Virus record (IMG/VR): IMGVR_UViG_3300036806_000063
Coordinates: 1 to 30,865 of that record
Strand: one strand, 5' to 3'
Source: a virus
DNA length: 30,865 nt
The notes beneath the pieces were generated by a model, which searched no databases, had not been told where the DNA came from, and saw only the letters and a program-made list of their open reading frames with translations. Positions 28,977 through 30,865 of this stretch are shown piece after piece (positions within the stretch are counted from its first letter, which is position 1; each line of letters starts with the position of its first letter). A program made the position numbers and the translations under genes.

Positions 28977-29770
28977 GTGAGAATCGCGTCCCAAATGCCG
29001 GCGGTCGTGCAGGAGAAGCGCGCGGTCTTGTTCGCCGCGAGGTTGAGCGCGGCGTTCGCCGCCTGGCCGGTGATCGTTTCGTTCACGGCCGGGTAGACGT
29101 TCGCCGCGTTCGCGGTGTTCGCGTTCGTGATCGTGCGCTCGTCGCCTGGCAGCGCGCCCGGCAGCGTCACGGCGCCATTCGCCACGCTGACCGTTGTGAG
29201 GCGGGTGAGGCGCGCGGTGATCGGTGCGCCGTTGCCTTGCGTGTTGCCGTTCGACGCGAACGCGCCAGCAACCGGGCCCTGCGCGAACAGGCCCTGCGAA
29301 CCGTACGAGGCCGGGTCGACCTTCCACTGCCCAGCGACCGCGCACGAGAACGTGTAGTTCGCGCGCAGCGGGAGCACGATGCCCGTCGAGCCGGTCACGC
29401 CGTTGATTGTGTCGGCGCCGAGCCCAAAGAGCTGTGCGACGTTCGCGCCGTCGTTGATGACGGTGACGAATTCGCCCGGCACGGCGGCCGGCATGACGAC
29501 GCCGTCGGCGGCGCTCGCGACGGTCGCGATCTGATTGAAGCCGTACGAGAGTTGCGTCGCGTTGGCCTGCACGCCGCTCGCCTTCGCGGTGATGTTCGCC
29601 GCGACCGCACCGAACGTGTTGGGGATCGAGAACCCGGCGTTCTGCGCGTCCTGAATGTTCTGTGATCCGATCGGCAGCGTGAGTAGTCCGCCGACGACGG
29701 AATACTGCGTGCCGTCTCGCGCCTGGTAGGTCGTGACGCCCGGCGGTGCCTTGAGCACGATGTTCGACAT
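28970..29770 (-). CDS. Two-repeat structural protein (decoration or fibre-like)
   Basis: The protein has 266 residues with two copies of a roughly 75-residue unit. The first, about residues 95-170, reads VVMPAAVPGEFVTVINDGAN to YTFSCAVAGQW. The second, about 187-262, reads AVTLPGALPGDERTITNANT to KTARFSCTTAGIW. The shared core is P-A/G-x-P-G, T/V-I-N/D-x-A-N, T-I-T/N-G and FSC-T-AG-W, typical of beta-rich virion proteins. It has its own candidate promoter and follows a terminator, with hairpins after it, which suggests separate and perhaps strong expression. Head decoration or fibre component is inferred. Confidence 0.78.
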   Translation of the reverse strand: MSNIVLKAPPGVTTYQARDGTQYSVVGGLLTLPIGSQNIQDAQNAGFSIPNTFGAVAANITAKASGVQANATQLSYGFNQIATVASAADGVVMPAAVPGEFVTVINDGANVAQLFGLGADTINGVTGSTGIVLPLRANYTFSCAVAGQWKVDPASYGSQGLFAQGPVAGAFASNGNTQGNGAPITARLTRLTTVSVANGAVTLPGALPGDERTITNANTANAANVYPAVNETITGQAANAALNLAANKTARFSCTTAGIWDAILTA

Positions 29771-29829
29771 GATGGTCGCTCGCTTGCGGAACGTGGACTA
29801 GGGCTCTGACGCGGCCCCAGGACGACGGA

Positions 29830-29858
29830 AGCTTACCGCGCTCGAACGGAGGGCGCAA
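29830..29858 (-). promoter_or_regulatory. Candidate promoter of the two-repeat protein gene
   Basis: TTGCGC (29853-29858) is followed after 17 bases by TAAGCT (29830-29835) on the minus strand, placing the start near 29823 and a leader of about 50 bases before ATG 29770. It has the same -35 and spacing as the promoter candidate at 1355-1383. It follows the terminator at 29871-29902 directly, which supports it. Confidence 0.5.
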
Positions 29859-29870
29859 ACGAGGGAAAGC

Positions 29871-29902
29871 AAAAACGCTCCGAGCCGTGAAGCTCGGAGC
29901 GT
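29871..29902 (-). terminator. Intrinsic terminator
   Basis: ACGCTCCGAGC and GCTCGGAGCGT (11 bp, perfect) flank a 6-base loop at 29886-29891, followed on the minus strand by a run of five T (29871-29875). It lies downstream of the 114-residue gene and ends its transcript. Confidence 0.9.
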
Positions 29903-29937
29903 CTCTGGCAGTGTCCACCCATCCCTCGCCAACCAAT

Positions 29938-30282
29938 CTACGGCGCGCGCGTGGGAATGGAAGCCTTGGCCTTGGTCGCCGCTTTGGCCGCGTCGTCGAG
30001 TTCTTTCTCGGCGGCAGCGAATGCCTCGCCCTCGACAGTCGCGCGCGCCGGGTTCGGGATCGTTGCGGCGTTGTCCTCGTCGGCCGGCTTCGTCGCGTCG
30101 TGTGCAGGGTTCGGGATCTCGCGCGGCGTGCTCGCGAGTTTCGCGAAGAGATCGGGATGCGACCGGAGTAAGTGGTTTTGCAGCGTGTCGCCGCTACCGC
30201 TCTTGCCCGTGCGGAACGTGACGAGCACCTCGTTATCGTCGGGCGTGGCGTGTTCGTTGACTGCGATTCGGTCGCGGGCCAT
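29938..30282 (-). CDS. Small hypothetical protein, disordered C-terminus
   Basis: The gene encodes 114 residues starting MARDRIAVNEHATPDDNEVL at ATG 30282, with GGAG 7 bases upstream. Its N-terminal half has the motif VTFRTGKSGSGDTLQNHLLR and looks like a small folded domain; the second half is Ala/Glu/Lys-rich and probably disordered or helical (EKELDDAAKAATKAKASIPT). It precedes a strong terminator, so it is the last gene of the transcript from the right. No family is recognised. Confidence 0.65.
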   Translation of the reverse strand: MARDRIAVNEHATPDDNEVLVTFRTGKSGSGDTLQNHLLRSHPDLFAKLASTPREIPNPAHDATKPADEDNAATIPNPARATVEGEAFAAAEKELDDAAKAATKAKASIPTRAP

Positions 30283-30317
30283 CGTCGAGCTCCTCGTGAA
30301 AAAGGGACGTGAGTGTT

Positions 30318-30865
30318 CTAGAACGTAAGCCAGTTTGCGCCGTTCGAGTAGACGTTGATCGAGCCGTAGTTACTCGAGATAACTTTGGTCGACGCGCCGT
30401 CGATCGTCTGCGCCGACGTCGTGGCGATTGTAATGTTCTGCGCCGCCGCTGCCCCCACGCCGTCTTTGATCGTGAACTTCTGTCCAGCGCGGCCGACAGC
30501 GGTCAACAACGTGACGGTCCGCGGCGCGGTGAGCGCGATGTATTCAATGATCTCGTCGGACGCGACCGTGGTGTAGATCGTGTCGTTCACGGTCGTGCGC
30601 GCGACGATGCGGCCAGCGGTCGTCGTGACGCCGCTGAACGTTGATGCGGCGGCGGTGAGCGCGGCGTCGGCTGAGTCGTCCGCGAGTCGTACGGCCAGCG
30701 TGGCCGCCGAGCGTTTGAGGCTCGGGAAACTCGCCGTCGTTCCGCCGAACTGCAGACGCCCGAAGTTCGTGCCGGCGTTATTGAGCAGTTCGAGCACGCC
30801 GTCGCTCGGAGCGTTCCAGTTCGTCGAGCCAGTGAACCCCATCCCGCTCGCGACGCCTGCGAAGA
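30318..30865 (-). CDS. Fibre-like structural protein, 5' end outside window
   Basis: The frame is open from the right edge to TAG at 30318; it continues upstream of ATG 30842 (…FAGVASG), so the true start is outside. The visible part of about 180 residues shows phage fibre features: the LQFGGTTASFPSLKRSAATL motif, RLADDSADAALTAAASTFSG, then TTTAGRIVARTTVNDTIYTT and the C-terminal type SAQTIDGASTKVISSNYGS with NVYSNGANWLTF. These are common in tail fibre or capsid fibre proteins with repeated beta units. A role in host attachment is inferred from the family. Confidence 0.7.
   Translation of the reverse strand, partial: FAGVASGMGFTGSTNWNAPSDGVLELLNNAGTNFGRLQFGGTTASFPSLKRSAATLAVRLADDSADAALTAAASTFSGVTTTAGRIVARTTVNDTIYTTVASDEIIEYIALTAPRTVTLLTAVGRAGQKFTIKDGVGAAAAQNITIATTSAQTIDGASTKVISSNYGSINVYSNGANWLTF

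Noticed and set aside
1-30865. CRISPR arrays, tRNA genes, insertion sequences or attachment sites
   Set aside because: No regularly spaced repeats, no recognisable tRNA cloverleaf, no transposase-like ORF and no integrase or paired att repeat were seen. The periodic repeats at 22000-22410 are in-frame protein repeats.

Overview
The window is one continuous stretch of a high-GC tailed-phage (siphovirus-type) genome, either free or integrated. Every gene I can support lies on the minus strand, so the functional order runs from right (30865) to left (1). The structural proteins are of the HK97 type: portal, SPP1 gp7/Mu gpF-like morphogenesis protein, XkdF-like prohead protease, major capsid protein, gp6-like connector, gp10-like component, tail tube, frameshifted tail chaperone and tape measure. 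The tail-tip block (DUF2460, DUF2163, NlpC/P60, large tip protein) has the order known from gene transfer agents and many proteobacterial siphoviruses. The host cannot be named. A transmembrane plus coiled-coil protein next to the endolysin hints at a Gram-negative host with spanin-type lysis. No terminase, integrase, tRNA, CRISPR array or insertion sequence is visible; the terminase probably lies to the right of the window.

Layout from right to left. (1) 30865-21909 is an accessory block upstream of the portal. It holds a fibre-like protein running off the edge, a protein with two internal repeats that sits behind its own terminator and candidate promoter, and a coupled set of methyltransferase, glycosyltransferase and Cys-cluster (YkgJ-like) genes. 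It also holds adhesin/lectin-like structural proteins, a zinc-ribbon protein and a proline-rich repeat protein. (2) 21895-12373 is the head and connector block through to the tail tube. (3) 12358-5299 is the tail block: chaperone with a hidden -1 frame ORF, tape measure, tip proteins and tip peptidase. (4) 5291-1717 is a lysis cassette with an endolysin and several small membrane proteins, closed by an intrinsic terminator at 1427-1467. (5) 1347-1 is a small operon headed by an HTH regulator whose candidate promoter overlaps a palindrome. It continues through a second HTH protein and small unknown genes off the left edge.

Many genes are joined by 4-base ATGA or GTGA overlaps (11 junctions), which implies extensive translational coupling. 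Several starts were moved from upstream in-frame codons to the overlapping ATG/GTG on this basis. The most notable items are the hidden frameshift partner of the tail chaperone, the coupled glycosyltransferase/methyltransferase/Cys-cluster module inside a structural region, the protease fused to a DUF6582-like domain and a long coiled-coil tail, the major capsid protein with an inserted domain and a strong hairpin downstream, and the apparently leaderless regulator transcript.
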